A DNA stretch of 64,000 nt from assembly GCF_000615285.1 (NCBI RefSeq), contig NZ_BALU01000004.1, forward strand, positions 1-64,000. The letters are read 5' to 3'. The DNA is from Lactobacillus kitasatonis DSM 16761 = JCM 1039 (GTDB taxonomy: Bacteria > Bacillota > Bacilli > Lactobacillales > Lactobacillaceae). Below the pieces are notes generated by a model, which was given only the letters and a program-made list of their open reading frames with translations, made no database searches and had not been told where the DNA came from. Numbering within the stretch: position 1 is the stretch's first letter; each line of letters begins with the position of its first letter. A program made the translations under genes and the position numbers. Of the stretch, positions 15,515 through 25,417 are shown one piece after another.

Positions 15515-16999
15515 TTAATCTTTATTCAAGAATTTACTATAAGAAGCGGCTAAAGCATTTTTGATTTCACAATAAAGTGGAAACATATTTTGATAAATGA
15601 CTGCTTCTTTTGGATTAGGAAAATATACTTTATCTTCTTGAGCAAATTGCTTAATCTCACTTAAATCTTGATTGATTCCTAATGCCTGTCTTGCTAAAAA
15701 CATGGCAGCAAGTGTCCCACTTTGTTGTTCTTTCATAGTAACAATTGGCACGTTAAAAATGTCAGCACAAAGCTGTCTTACAAAATCACTCTTTAAAAAG
15801 CCACCAGTTGCATTAATTGCGACTGGTTTTTTCGTATTCTTAATTAGGCTAAAAGCTGCATCATAAAGATTGAAGATAATTCCTTCAATTACTGCTCGTG
15901 CCATCTCAGGTTTTTGATGCATGCGCGTTAGCCCCACAAATGAACCACGTGCATTGGCATCCCAAATTGGCGCACGTTCTCCACCCAAATATGGTAAGAA
16001 GATCAAATTACGACTTCCTGCTGGAGCAGATTGAGCCACGTCCAAATAATCTTGTGGCGTTTCGCCAGCATCAAATAAAGTTTGCCGTGCCCAATTAAAT
16101 ACGATCCCGCCGTTATTTACTGGTCCACCCAATAGATAATGTTTTTTATCAACTGGATAACAGAAATAACTAGCATTTTGATCGATCTTAGGCTGATCAA
16201 CAATGGTTCTAACTGCACCAGAAGTACCAACATTTAAGGCAAAATGATCGCTATCAATGGCATTAACTCCAATCGTAGATAAGTACCCATCGCTAGCTCC
16301 TAAAACAATTTTTGTGTCCGAATCTATCCCTAATTTTTGTACATATTCTTCCTTAATGGGAGCAACAATTTCCGTCGGTTGTGCTATTTCAGGCAGTTGT
16401 TCTTGCTTTACATTTAAAGTATCTAGTAATTCTTGATCCCAGGTTAGTGTTTTAAGATTAATCATCCCTGTCCCAGCCGCCATAGTAGTATCAATGATTA
16501 ATTTACCCGTTAAACGAAAGATCAGGTATTCCTTAATTCCAATCCATTTTTTAACTTGGTTAAATAATTCTGGCTCATTATCTTTTAGCCAAAGCATCTT
16601 ATAAATTGGTGCCATTGGGTGCATAGGCATCCCTGTTTTTTGATAAATCTTCCGAGCTAAGCCACTCTTCTTAGCATCCTGAACAACATTTTTAGCGCAA
16701 TTATCTGCCCATGTAATGCTATTAGTTAATAAATTGTTGTCTTTATCTAGTCCAATCAAACTATGCATTTGACTAGACCAAGATATCGCCGCAATTTCTC
16801 CATCTGCTTTTTGGGTTAAAGCAAAAATAACTTCTTGAACCGCATCAAAAATCACCTTTGGATCTTCTTCAGCTTGCCCTATTTTAGTTTGAATTAATGG
16901 GTATCCTTTACTAGCCGAAAAAACCGCCTTGACGTTTTCGTCATAAAGTACGCCCTTAGTTGCCGTTGTACCGACATCCATGCCAATAATATATTTCAT
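15515..16999 (-). CDS. gntK: FGGY-family carbohydrate kinase, probable gluconokinase
   Basis: Sugar kinase of the FGGY fold, 494 aa. The N-terminal phosphate loop is GMDVGTTATKGVLYD (residues 5-19). The substrate-side motif reads SWSSQMHSLI (74-83), where xylulokinases usually have a GQMHG-type motif. The second domain has NVGTSGAVR near 255 and the C-terminal ATGGFLKSD near 400. Together these match gluconokinases of lactic acid bacteria, which make 6-phosphogluconate for the oxidative pentose-phosphate branch. It starts one base after the upstream unknown gene (TAAAATG), so the two form one transcript. Confidence 0.82.
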   Translation of the reverse strand: MKYIIGMDVGTTATKGVLYDENVKAVFSASKGYPLIQTKIGQAEEDPKVIFDAVQEVIFALTQKADGEIAAISWSSQMHSLIGLDKDNNLLTNSITWADNCAKNVVQDAKKSGLARKIYQKTGMPMHPMAPIYKMLWLKDNEPELFNQVKKWIGIKEYLIFRLTGKLIIDTTMAAGTGMINLKTLTWDQELLDTLNVKQEQLPEIAQPTEIVAPIKEEYVQKLGIDSDTKIVLGASDGYLSTIGVNAIDSDHFALNVGTSGAVRTIVDQPKIDQNASYFCYPVDKKHYLLGGPVNNGGIVFNWARQTLFDAGETPQDYLDVAQSAPAGSRNLIFLPYLGGERAPIWDANARGSFVGLTRMHQKPEMARAVIEGIIFNLYDAAFSLIKNTKKPVAINATGGFLKSDFVRQLCADIFNVPIVTMKEQQSGTLAAMFLARQALGINQDLSEIKQFAQEDKVYFPNPKEAVIYQNMFPLYCEIKNALAASYSKFLNKD

Positions 17000-17000
17000 T

Positions 17001-17609
17001 TTATTCTTGATAAAACTTCTTCCATTTCTTATAAGACTTGTCTTGCCAGGATTTTGGCAGATCTTCCCAATCCCAGTAGCGGTCTTTCATTTTTTGTAAA
17101 AATAAGCCTTCGCTTCGAGCTAATTCTTTTACCAATTTAAGGTTCTTACCTTTCAAATTGAAGAAAGTAGTCTCCCACTCATCTTTGATTTGAATAAAGA
17201 ATTCGCGGTGCTTTTTATCAACTAACCTAATAATTAAACTACCCTGCCACTTTAAAACGATATGCTTAATAATTTTTTCTAACTTATCAAAACCAATATC
17301 ACGAATATTTTTACCTACATACTTACTATACTTTTTTGGACAAAATTCCGGTTCCAAATATACTTCTGCATAATTATATTCCATCATTGCAAAAACTATT
17401 CTAGTAATACTCTCAGCAAAAGCAGGTAAATAAGATTTATCACACCAATCTTGATAGCCATCGTAGTAAGAATCTTCACGAACAATAGTTTCTGGTACCG
17501 TATCTAAATAATAGTAAGGTGTATTCTCAACCAGAAATTCAATGATCTTCTCCATTTCCTTGATTTCTTTTAATACTTTCTTTCTCTTCTTTTTCTTACT
17601 TTTGCTCAT
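17001..17609 (-). CDS. hypothetical protein, highly charged, coupled to gluconokinase
   Basis: I do not recognise this family. It has 202 residues, with a very basic start (SKSKKKKRKKVLKEIKE), then an alpha/beta-looking body rich in Tyr, Trp, Lys and Glu. No signal peptide, membrane helix or metal motif is visible. It is probably cytoplasmic. It has its own promoter (TTGTGC-17-TATAAT) and an AAAAGGA ribosome binding site, and ends one base before gntK. The tight spacing suggests joint expression with gluconate metabolism, but the sequence itself does not suggest an enzyme. Confidence 0.75.
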   Translation of the reverse strand: MSKSKKKKRKKVLKEIKEMEKIIEFLVENTPYYYLDTVPETIVREDSYYDGYQDWCDKSYLPAFAESITRIVFAMMEYNYAEVYLEPEFCPKKYSKYVGKNIRDIGFDKLEKIIKHIVLKWQGSLIIRLVDKKHREFFIQIKDEWETTFFNLKGKNLKLVKELARSEGLFLQKMKDRYWDWEDLPKSWQDKSYKKWKKFYQE

Positions 17610-17637
17610 AGCTTTTCCTTTTCAATAATTTTTGAAA

Positions 17638-17666
17638 ATTATAGCAAAAGATTATTTGAAGCACAA
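17638..17666 (-). promoter_or_regulatory. promoter of the hypothetical-gntK operon
   Basis: -35 TTGTGC (17661-17666), 17-nt spacer, -10 TATAAT (17638-17643) with an extended TGC before it. It begins right after the terminator of the upstream gene. Confidence 0.72.
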
Positions 17667-17697
17667 AAAAGACAGCTACCGGAGAGTAGCTGTCTTT
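17664..17697 (-). terminator. rho-independent terminator
   Basis: Perfect 12-bp stem AAAGACAGCTAC/GTAGCTGTCTTT, then T-run on the minus strand. It ends the transcript of the 72-aa gene. Confidence 0.87.
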
Positions 17698-17750
17698 GGT
17701 AGTCAAACATGCGTGACCACGGTGCGTAGAACATTGTTTTTTAGTCGGAT

Positions 17751-17969
17751 TTACTTCTTAAGATTTTCGTTAACGAAGGCTTCGATTTTATCGTCTGAGT
17801 CTTTCAAAAATGGAAGCATATCTTCTTCCGTCTTCATGGTATCTCTACCATTCTTTTCCATAAAGTAGTCCCAAAGGGCATCTCTAACTGGCATGTTTGA
17901 ATCACTCCAGTCAAATACTTCCTTCATGTGACGGTCTAACAATGCAGTCTTAATAATTTCGTCTGCCAT
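17751..17969 (-). CDS. hypothetical small acidic protein
   Basis: This is a 72-residue, mostly helical, acidic soluble protein that I do not recognise. It has a strong GGAGG ribosome binding site and an ATG start. Motif-like features are [12 protein letters not shown] and an acidic C-terminal helix ([14 protein letters not shown]). There is no signal peptide or cysteine. It lies alone between the sigma-like gene and the gntK operon, with a terminator directly after it, so it is probably transcribed independently or by read-through from upstream. Confidence 0.7.
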   Translation of the reverse strand: MADEIIKTALLDRHMKEVFDWSDSNMPVRDALWDYFMEKNGRDTMKTEEDMLPFLKDSDDKIEAFVNENLKK

Positions 17970-18032
17970 CTTAAATTACCTCCTAAAATATTCTACGTTT
18001 ATTATTATAACGCACTTTCTTTTTATATCATA

Positions 18033-18578
18033 CTAAAAAAGTACTTTGCGCATTTTTTGTAACGTTCTCGACCTAGCTCTAATTAGCTGTATTGCCTCGA
18101 TTTTCATATGATTAATTACATACTCTGTACTCATTTCACCGATAATCGTCATTAATGCTATCAATTCTAAACGAGACAAACTTTTAACAAACTCATTGTA
18201 AGTATCATTAATTGGGATAGCTAGTTCACTGCGCCTTGGCTCCTGAATTCCTTGAATCTTCACATTCTCCCAAGATATAGATTGGTCATAAACCTGCCTT
18301 TTAAATGCATTATTATATCTAATTAACGTTCGTGCATGGTTAGACAATTTAGTCTTGTATAAACTACTAAAATTGCCCTTTTCACTTGAATAAACCAATG
18401 CTGCCTCATAACACACAATCATGGCTTCTTGTTCCCAGTCATTCCTATCATAATGTCCTAGATAATATTTTTTCACCACTGAATTTACTAGCGGTTTATA
18501 TAATACAAATAATTTTTCTAGTGCCTCATCATCTCCGGCCTTAACTTTTTTAATTAGTGTCTTCTCTTTTACCTTCAT
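18033..18578 (-). CDS. sigma-70-family protein, ComX/SigH-like
   Basis: The 181-aa product has the helix pattern of sigma region 2: LEKLFVLYKPLVNSVVKKYY (region 2.1), then YDRNDWEQEAMIVCYEAALVYSSEKGNFSSLYKTKLSNHARTLIR split across regions 2.2-2.4. A degenerate region 4 follows, with LSRLELIAL, then a helix-turn-helix-like end. This is the shape of the alternative sigma factors of lactobacilli that are annotated as competence ComX or sigma-30 homologs. I use ATG 18578 with GAGGATATTAAG before it. An in-frame ATG at 18617 gives 13 more residues but has no ribosome binding site. The gene follows the rlmB cluster in other lactobacilli too. Confidence 0.78.
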   Translation of the reverse strand: MKVKEKTLIKKVKAGDDEALEKLFVLYKPLVNSVVKKYYLGHYDRNDWEQEAMIVCYEAALVYSSEKGNFSSLYKTKLSNHARTLIRYNNAFKRQVYDQSISWENVKIQGIQEPRRSELAIPINDTYNEFVKSLSRLELIALMTIIGEMSTEYVINHMKIEAIQLIRARSRTLQKMRKVLF

Positions 18579-18631
18579 CTTAATATCCTCACTCAAATTG
18601 TCACTTTGAGGATACAAGTTAAGCTCTGAGT

Positions 18632-18665
18632 ATGATAAGGAAACAAGTGTTTATGTCATACACTT
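18632..18665 (-). promoter_or_regulatory. promoter of the sigma-like gene with inverted repeat around the -35
   Basis: -35 ATGACA (18654-18659), 16-nt spacer, -10 TATCAT (18632-18637). The -35 is enclosed by the inverted repeat AAGTGT...ACACTT (arms at 18645-18650 and 18660-18665), the layout of a repressor or activator site. The regulator is unknown. Confidence 0.5.
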
Positions 18666-18680
18666 TTGTGTTTTTGTACG

Positions 18681-18716
18681 AAAAAAGCAGACAAAAATCA
18701 ACTTTTGTCCGCTTTT
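18681..18716 (-). terminator. terminator of the mrnC-rlmB transcript
   Basis: 13-bp stem AAAGCGGACAAAA/TTTTGTCTGCTTT with one G-U pair, followed by T residues on the minus strand, 4 nt after the rlmB stop. Confidence 0.85.
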
Positions 18717-18719
18717 CTA

Positions 18720-19472
18720 TTAATTTAATGGATGTCTGCTATTAAATGATTGGTAAAGTAAAACACCAGTTGCAACACTAGCATTTAATGATTGTACGTG
18801 ACCAATCATTGGTAAAGTAATTGTTTGGTCCATTTGTTTCTTAAGTAATGGTGCAATACCTTTACCTTCATTCCCAATAACCAAAACGTTTTTACCCTTG
18901 GCATTCCATTCACGATAATCTACGCCGGCCATATCTGTACCAAAGATCCAGTAGCCCCGCTTCTTTAATTCCTTAGTTGTCTGAACCAAATTATTTACAC
19001 GGGCAACAGGAACATAATCGATCGCACCAGTTGAAGTTTTAGCCACAACTGAAGTCAAACCGGTGGCATGACGCTTGGGAATAATAATTCCATCAACGCC
19101 AGTCGCATCTGCAGAACGCAAGATAGAACCCAAATTATGTGGGTCTTCAATCGAATCAAGCATAAGCAAGAATGGTTCTTTTCCTTCTTGGTCAAACTTA
19201 TCAAGAAGTTGATCCAAATCCGCATATTCAAAACTAGAAATTGCCAAAACAAGGCCTTGGTGGTTGCCGCCTTCAACTAAGCGGTCCAATTTATTCTTAG
19301 GAACGGTTTGAACTACCAGTCTCTTTTTCTTAGTTATCGCATATACTTGATTGGCAAAATCTTCTTGCACACCATGTTGTAAAAAGACCTTATTAATTTG
19401 ATCAGAGTTATGCGTCTTCAAATAATCGAGTCCGGCATGGCGACCAAAAACAAAATCTTTATTCGAAGTCAT
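18720..19472 (-). CDS. rlmB: 23S rRNA (guanosine-2'-O)-methyltransferase RlmB
   Basis: SPOUT methyltransferase for the 2'-O of G2251 in the peptidyl-transferase P loop. It has 250 aa: an N-terminal substrate-binding domain (residues 1-80, starting FVFGRHAGLDYL) and a C-terminal TrmH knot with DSIEDPHNLGSILRSA (about 105-120), the NEGKGIAP motif (about 200-207) and LNASVATGVLLY (about 227-238) that forms the AdoMet knot. It overlaps mrnC by 14 nt, so the two are probably translationally coupled. Confidence 0.94.
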   Translation of the reverse strand: MTSNKDFVFGRHAGLDYLKTHNSDQINKVFLQHGVQEDFANQVYAITKKKRLVVQTVPKNKLDRLVEGGNHQGLVLAISSFEYADLDQLLDKFDQEGKEPFLLMLDSIEDPHNLGSILRSADATGVDGIIIPKRHATGLTSVVAKTSTGAIDYVPVARVNNLVQTTKELKKRGYWIFGTDMAGVDYREWNAKGKNVLVIGNEGKGIAPLLKKQMDQTITLPMIGHVQSLNASVATGVLLYQSFNSRHPLN

Positions 19473-19902
19473 AATCTTTTAGTCCATCCTTTTCTACTGT
19501 ATCAATGCACCATTCACTTAATTCTTGTACACGGTCATTTTTATTTAATAAATTCAAGTAACCAATCATTGCTTCAAAACCAGTTGACAATTGGTAAGTC
19601 TTAAGACTCGTGTGCTTAGCCTTAGTGTGACTCTTGGCATTGCGACCACGACGAAACGCAGTTAATTCATCATCTGTAAGCATTTCTTCATCTTGCATCT
19701 TTGTTACTAATGCGGCTTGTGCCTTAGCAGAAACATAATGAGTTGCCTCACGTTGTAAAACTTGTGGTTTAACTATTCCGCCTCTAACTAAGTGGTGACG
19801 AATAATTACTTCATATACTGCATCCCCTAAATAAGCCAAAGTTTGACCATTTAAGGTATCTGGATTTACATCTTCTTCAGTCAATTGTTTAATTTTAGTC
19901 AC
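19459..19902 (-). CDS. mrnC: mini-ribonuclease III
   Basis: It trims the ends of pre-23S rRNA. At 147 aa it carries only the catalytic RNase III fold with no dsRNA-binding domain. The conserved acidic start [17 protein letters not shown] (near residues 23-39) holds the metal-binding Asp. FRRGRNAKS is the basic segment near 84-92, and the C-terminal helix has [14 protein letters not shown]. It overlaps cysS by 8 nt. The arrangement cysS-mrnC-rlmB is conserved across Firmicutes. Confidence 0.94.
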   Translation of the reverse strand: MTKIKQLTEEDVNPDTLNGQTLAYLGDAVYEVIIRHHLVRGGIVKPQVLQREATHYVSAKAQAALVTKMQDEEMLTDDELTAFRRGRNAKSHTKAKHTSLKTYQLSTGFEAMIGYLNLLNKNDRVQELSEWCIDTVEKDGLKDYDFE

Positions 19903-21328
19903 GAGTCCACCTTGTCCCTTGTGGGGTATCTTGAATCGTAATGCCCATTTCCTTTAATTGATCACGCAATTTATCACTAGTTGCCCAATCTTTATTGGCA
20001 CGAGCTTCATCACGTTGTTTTACCAATTCTTCAATTTCATCATCATTTGAACCAGCACTTTGAGCGCATAATTTTTCTGTATCAACACCAAAGACCAATA
20101 ACCAAGCTGCTAATTTCTTTTCAAAAAGTTCCAAAGTCTTCTTATCAGCTTTTTCACTATTAGCATTGGCATTTACTACTGGAAGCAAATCATAAATAGC
20201 TGTTAATGCATTTTGCACATTAAAGTCATCATCCATTGCGGTCACAAATTTTTGCTCAGTTTCTTCAATAGCCTTAGCTAAATTAGGATCATTTTCACTA
20301 ACTGTATCATCATCAAGACGGTAATTAATATTAGTCAAAGTATTCTTGAAACGATCCAAAATAGTAGCTGCTTGCTTCAAGTTTTCTTCAGAATAGTTAA
20401 TTTGACGGCGATATTGCACGCTAGCCATAAAGAAACGCAATACTTGTGGATCAACTTCTTTTAAGATATCGTGCACAGTAACAAAGTTGTGCAATGACTT
20501 AGACATCTTTTCTTGATCCTTGCCTACAGTTACAAAGCCGTTATGAAGCCAGTAATTAACGAACTTCTTGCCAGTCTTTGCCTCACTTTGAGCAATTTCA
20601 TTTTCATGGTGTGGAAATTCAAGGTCTTGACCACCACCGTGAATATCAATCGTGTCGCCTAAATACTTGGTGCTCATTACTGAACATTCAATGTGCCAGC
20701 CTGGACGGCCCTTGCCCCAAGGTGAATCCCAAGCAATTTCATCAGGCTCTTTTTGAGCTTTCCAAAGAGCAAAATCAATTGAATCTTCTTTACGATTTTG
20801 TTCTTCATCGTTGATATGCTCAGAAGCACCTTCTTCAAGTTGCTCAATATTTTGATCACTTAATTCGCCGTAATGCTTGAATTTACGTGCACGGTAGTAA
20901 ACGTCGCCATCTACTTCATAAGCATAGCCTTTATCAATTAAAGCTTTGACAAAATTAATAATATCCTTAATTTCATGAGTTGCACGAGGATGCAGTGTAG
21001 CTGGTTCAATATTTAAGGCAGTTGTGTCTTCTAAAAACGCATTGATAAACTTCTCTGCAAGTTTAGGAACAGTTGTACCTTCAGCGCGAGCTTCATTGAT
21101 CATCTTATCATCAACATCAGTAAAATTAGAAACGTATTTTACTTTATAGCCTTTATATTCAAAGTATCGTCTAATTGTGTCAAAGGCGATTGAACTACGA
21201 GCATTGCCGATGTGAATATAGTTATACACGGTTGGTCCACAGACATACATACTGATTTGTCCCGGAACCAGTGGTTTAAATTCTTCTTTTTTGCGCGTCA
21301 GTGTATTATAGACTTTCAATGCTAACAC
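19895..21328 (-). CDS. cysS: cysteinyl-tRNA synthetase
   Basis: Class I synthetase that charges tRNA-Cys. It has 477 aa with HIGN (39-42), the zinc ligands Cys30, ECS, HGGG and the His/Glu of FPHHENE, and the KMSKS loop near 270-275. The C-terminal anticodon-binding region ends in the usual acidic helix. The start is GTG 21328, with AAGG 5 nt before it. An overlapping ATG nearby is out of frame. An extended -10 (TGCTAAAAT, near 21359-21367) suggests its own promoter downstream of the gltX terminator. I see no T-box in the short leader. Confidence 0.96.
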   Translation of the reverse strand: MLALKVYNTLTRKKEEFKPLVPGQISMYVCGPTVYNYIHIGNARSSIAFDTIRRYFEYKGYKVKYVSNFTDVDDKMINEARAEGTTVPKLAEKFINAFLEDTTALNIEPATLHPRATHEIKDIINFVKALIDKGYAYEVDGDVYYRARKFKHYGELSDQNIEQLEEGASEHINDEEQNRKEDSIDFALWKAQKEPDEIAWDSPWGKGRPGWHIECSVMSTKYLGDTIDIHGGGQDLEFPHHENEIAQSEAKTGKKFVNYWLHNGFVTVGKDQEKMSKSLHNFVTVHDILKEVDPQVLRFFMASVQYRRQINYSEENLKQAATILDRFKNTLTNINYRLDDDTVSENDPNLAKAIEETEQKFVTAMDDDFNVQNALTAIYDLLPVVNANANSEKADKKTLELFEKKLAAWLLVFGVDTEKLCAQSAGSNDDEIEELVKQRDEARANKDWATSDKLRDQLKEMGITIQDTPQGTRWTRD

Positions 21329-21371
21329 TCATCCCTTCTGTGAAAATAGCTAGTTTTTATTTTAGCAGAAA

Positions 21372-21401
21372 CAAAAAGAAGTTGCAGTCATCTGCAGCTT
21401 C
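21372..21401 (-). terminator. terminator between gltX and cysS
   Basis: Stem GAAGCTGCAG/CTGCAACTTC (one mismatch) followed by TTTTTG on the minus strand. It separates the glutamyl- and cysteinyl-tRNA synthetase genes. Confidence 0.78.
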
Positions 21402-21425
21402 TTCTTTGCTTTATTATCTTTTTAA

Positions 21426-22925
<1,500 letters not shown>

Positions 22926-22998
22926 TCATGCCTCTTTCAAAAATAGTAAATTCAAACAATCTTAGTTTACTCGTTATATAGGAAGAATTCAATTAGTG

Positions 22999-24375
22999 CT
23001 AATTAAAAACTAATTTTAATGCTTGTGGAATACTGGAAACTGGAATTACTTCGATTCCATAATCCTTAAGACCAGCATACATGTTGTGCCGCGGTACAAA
23101 GATTCGTTTAAAGCCAACTTTAGCGGCTTCTTTTACCCTAGCATCGATCTTGTCTACGCGGCGAACTTCACCGGTTAAACCAACTTCACCTACAAAGCAG
23201 TCCGTTGGTGAAATTTCTTTATCTGTGTAACTAGATGCCACAGCCATAACAATAGCTAAATCAATTGCCGGTTCATTCAGTTTAATCCCGCCAGTTGCAG
23301 TTAAATAAACATCTTGATTTTGCAGCATTAAATTGCCACGCTTTTCAAGAACGGCAAGTAAAAGAGATGCTCGATTGTAGTCAAGGCCTGAAGTTGTTCG
23401 CTTCGCATAGCCAAATGCCGTTGGGGTTACCAAAGCTTGGATTTCAGCTAAAAGTGGACGGGTTCCTTCAAGCGAAACAACGACAGCTGAACCAGTCGAG
23501 TTAGGCAATCTTTGATCAAGAAAAATAGATGATGGATTAGTAACTTCTTTTAGCCCTTCATTGACCATCTCAAACATGCCAATTTCGTTAGCAGCACCAA
23601 AACGGTTTTTAACAGAGTGCAGAATACGGTAAGAGTGGTGTTCATCCCCCTCAAAATAAAGTACCGTATCCACCATGTGTTCCATAATCTTAGGACCAGC
23701 AATGGCCCCTTCTTTAGTCACGTGACCGATAACAAAAATCGTGATCGCATCCATTTTAGCGATCTTCATGAGCTCACTGGTTACTTCCCTAACCTGTGAA
23801 GCTGAACCGGTCATCGAGTCCAAACTAGGTTCATTCATCGTTTGAATGGAATCGATCACCACAAAATCAGGTTTAACATCATTAATCTGTTCACGAATAT
23901 CATGCATGTCAGTTTCGGGATATAACAGCATGTTGCTTTGCCCTACGCCAAGTCGATCGGCTCTTAACTTGATCTGATTAGCTGATTCTTCCCCTGAAAC
24001 ATATAGTACTTTATATTTTTCAGATAAATCGCTCATGATCTGCAGCATCAATGTAGATTTACCAATTCCGGGATCCCCGCCAATTAAGACAAGCGATCCT
24101 GGCACGATACCGCCACCTAAAACACGATTTAATTCTTCAGATTTGGTAGGAATTCTTTCTTCTTTTTCTGCCTTAATTTCGTCTAACTTAACCGGTTCAT
24201 TGACGCCGGTCTTTTGAATTAAACGACTAGCTGTAGCCTTAGTAGAACGCTTTTGTACTTCTTCAGTCTCTTTTTCAAATTGGTTCCAAGCACCACAGTT
24301 AGGACATCTACCCAAGTAACTCGCAGAAATATAGCCACAGGAGCGACATTTATATTGTGTTTTTACTCTTGCCAT
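22999..24375 (-). CDS. radA: DNA repair protein RadA
   Basis: DnaB-like helicase that extends recombination D-loops and takes part in transformation. It has 458 aa: a zinc finger with Cys10, 13, 24 and 27 (CRSCG...CPNCG), the RecA-like ATPase with Walker [11 protein letters not shown] (99-108), the KNRFG motif near 255 specific for RadA, and a C-terminal Lon-protease-like domain with [11 protein letters not shown] near 385. It overlaps the end of dut by one base (TAATG). The position between dut and gltX is conserved in lactobacilli. Confidence 0.96.
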   Translation of the reverse strand: MARVKTQYKCRSCGYISASYLGRCPNCGAWNQFEKETEEVQKRSTKATASRLIQKTGVNEPVKLDEIKAEKEERIPTKSEELNRVLGGGIVPGSLVLIGGDPGIGKSTLMLQIMSDLSEKYKVLYVSGEESANQIKLRADRLGVGQSNMLLYPETDMHDIREQINDVKPDFVVIDSIQTMNEPSLDSMTGSASQVREVTSELMKIAKMDAITIFVIGHVTKEGAIAGPKIMEHMVDTVLYFEGDEHHSYRILHSVKNRFGAANEIGMFEMVNEGLKEVTNPSSIFLDQRLPNSTGSAVVVSLEGTRPLLAEIQALVTPTAFGYAKRTTSGLDYNRASLLLAVLEKRGNLMLQNQDVYLTATGGIKLNEPAIDLAIVMAVASSYTDKEISPTDCFVGEVGLTGEVRRVDKIDARVKEAAKVGFKRIFVPRHNMYAGLKDYGIEVIPVSSIPQALKLVFN

Positions 24376-24926
24376 TAATCATCCTTCTTTTCATTAGTAG
24401 AACCAAAACCACTAATTCTTTGTCTACTGATTGGATCATCGTCGTCAGTTTTAAGATATTTAATAAAAATTCCTTGTGCAATGCGATCACCCTTATGAAT
24501 GTGTAAAGGACGCACGCCGTAATTAAGCATTTGCACAAAAATTTCGCCTTCATTATTTGGATTGTTGTAATAATCTGAATCGATTACTCCTATGCCATTA
24601 GGCAATGCAAGATTACGTTTAAAAGTGTTAGATGAACGGTTGGCTAAAATTAATACTTCATCTTCAGGCATATAAGCTTTCAAACCTGTAGGAACCAAAA
24701 ATGGTTTTAATATTTGATCCGCCATTTCGTAGTCACGTTCATAAAGTTGGTGACCATTTCTGATTAATCTAAAAATTCTGACAAAGTTAAGACGCCAAAT
24801 ACTAGGAATGGTAATATCTTCAGCTGCCTCAAGATCATAGCCAGCACTTGCCAAGGTTTGTCTTCTAGGCAAGTTAATCCCTTTATCTTGATATTTTTTA
24901 ACTACTTCAAATCCACGTGTCTTCAT
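24375..24926 (-). CDS. dut: dUTP diphosphatase
   Basis: It hydrolyses dUTP to dUMP, which supplies dTMP synthesis and keeps uracil out of DNA. All five trimeric dUTPase motifs are present: [12 protein letters not shown] (near 27-38), [16 protein letters not shown] (near 93-110), [17 protein letters not shown] (near 112-128), [11 protein letters not shown] (near 142-153) and SGFGSTN at the C-terminus. Motif 2 has NRSS where the classic is PRSG, and motif 3 lacks the YRGE string. About 25 extra residues (about 43-68) sit between motif 1 and motif 2. These differences are typical of the Lactobacillales branch. It is the first gene of the dut-radA transcript. Confidence 0.92.
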   Translation of the reverse strand: MKTRGFEVVKKYQDKGINLPRRQTLASAGYDLEAAEDITIPSIWRLNFVRIFRLIRNGHQLYERDYEMADQILKPFLVPTGLKAYMPEDEVLILANRSSNTFKRNLALPNGIGVIDSDYYNNPNNEGEIFVQMLNYGVRPLHIHKGDRIAQGIFIKYLKTDDDDPISRQRISGFGSTNEKKDD

Positions 24927-25058
24927 TAGTTAACTCCATTTACTTCTTTTATTTTGCTAGTTATCTATTTTACAATGTTTTAGGTAAACACAAAATAATT
25001 AACTTCCCATTATTTATTACGCAAAAAAAGCGTGATTTTTTCTTAGAAAAGGTAAAAA

Positions 25059-25355
25059 ATGTCTGAAACTAAAAAATATTTTACGCTATCTAACAGTAAT
25101 GACGACCAAATCACATCACGAACTGATTTAGATTTAATTGAACGTAAGGATGCTACCGTCTGGATGATGAACCATATTTTTATTAATCCTGATAAACATG
25201 ACCCACATGAAATCAGTTTGCTAATGAAGCAAGTGATCTCTTATGTTCAAGAATCTGGTAAAAAGGTGTGGCCGCTTGATCCGATCGCCATTAAGTACTT
25301 TGAAAAGCATCCCGAATTAAACGATATTTGGTATCATCGTCCATTTACAAAATAG
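25059..25355 (+). CDS. hypothetical protein, possible short GNAT-like domain
   Basis: A 98-residue soluble protein. The C-terminal half (KKVWPLDPIAIKYFEKHPELNDIWYHRP) looks like the end of small acetyltransferase-like proteins of the YjdJ type, where a conserved basic/Pro segment precedes a helix and a terminal Tyr-His pair. The acetyl-CoA pyrophosphate loop typical of full GNAT proteins is not evident. It reads with AAAAGG before ATG 25059. A weak hairpin with a T-run (about 25018-25041) lies just upstream. It ends 60 nt before pepC, so it could be part of that transcript. Confidence 0.55.
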   Translation: MSETKKYFTLSNSNDDQITSRTDLDLIERKDATVWMMNHIFINPDKHDPHEISLLMKQVISYVQESGKKVWPLDPIAIKYFEKHPELNDIWYHRPFTK

Positions 25356-25372
25356 ACGTTTCTCCCTTTATA
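25344..25372 (+). promoter_or_regulatory. promoter of pepC
   Basis: -35 TTTACA (25344-25349, in the end of the upstream gene), 17-nt spacer, -10 TTTATA (25367-25372). It lies 45 nt before the pepC start. A TAAAAT nearby (25376-25381) offers an alternative -10. Confidence 0.6.
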
Positions 25373-25417
25373 GGCTAAAATGGAGTTAGATTTCCATTAA
25401 AAAGGGAGGAAAAATTA

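Noticed and set aside
18578-18617. Upstream start of the sigma-like gene
   Set aside because: The ATG at 18617 has no ribosome binding site, while GAGGATATTAAG precedes the ATG at 18578.
19068-19280. Open frames opposite rlmB, cysS, gltX, rpoC and other genes
   Set aside because: They are antisense or out-of-frame shadows of conserved genes, with no ribosome binding site or family resemblance.
21329-21425. T-box riboswitch before cysS
   Set aside because: The leader is only about 35 nt after the likely promoter and has no specifier loop or TGG-box sequence.
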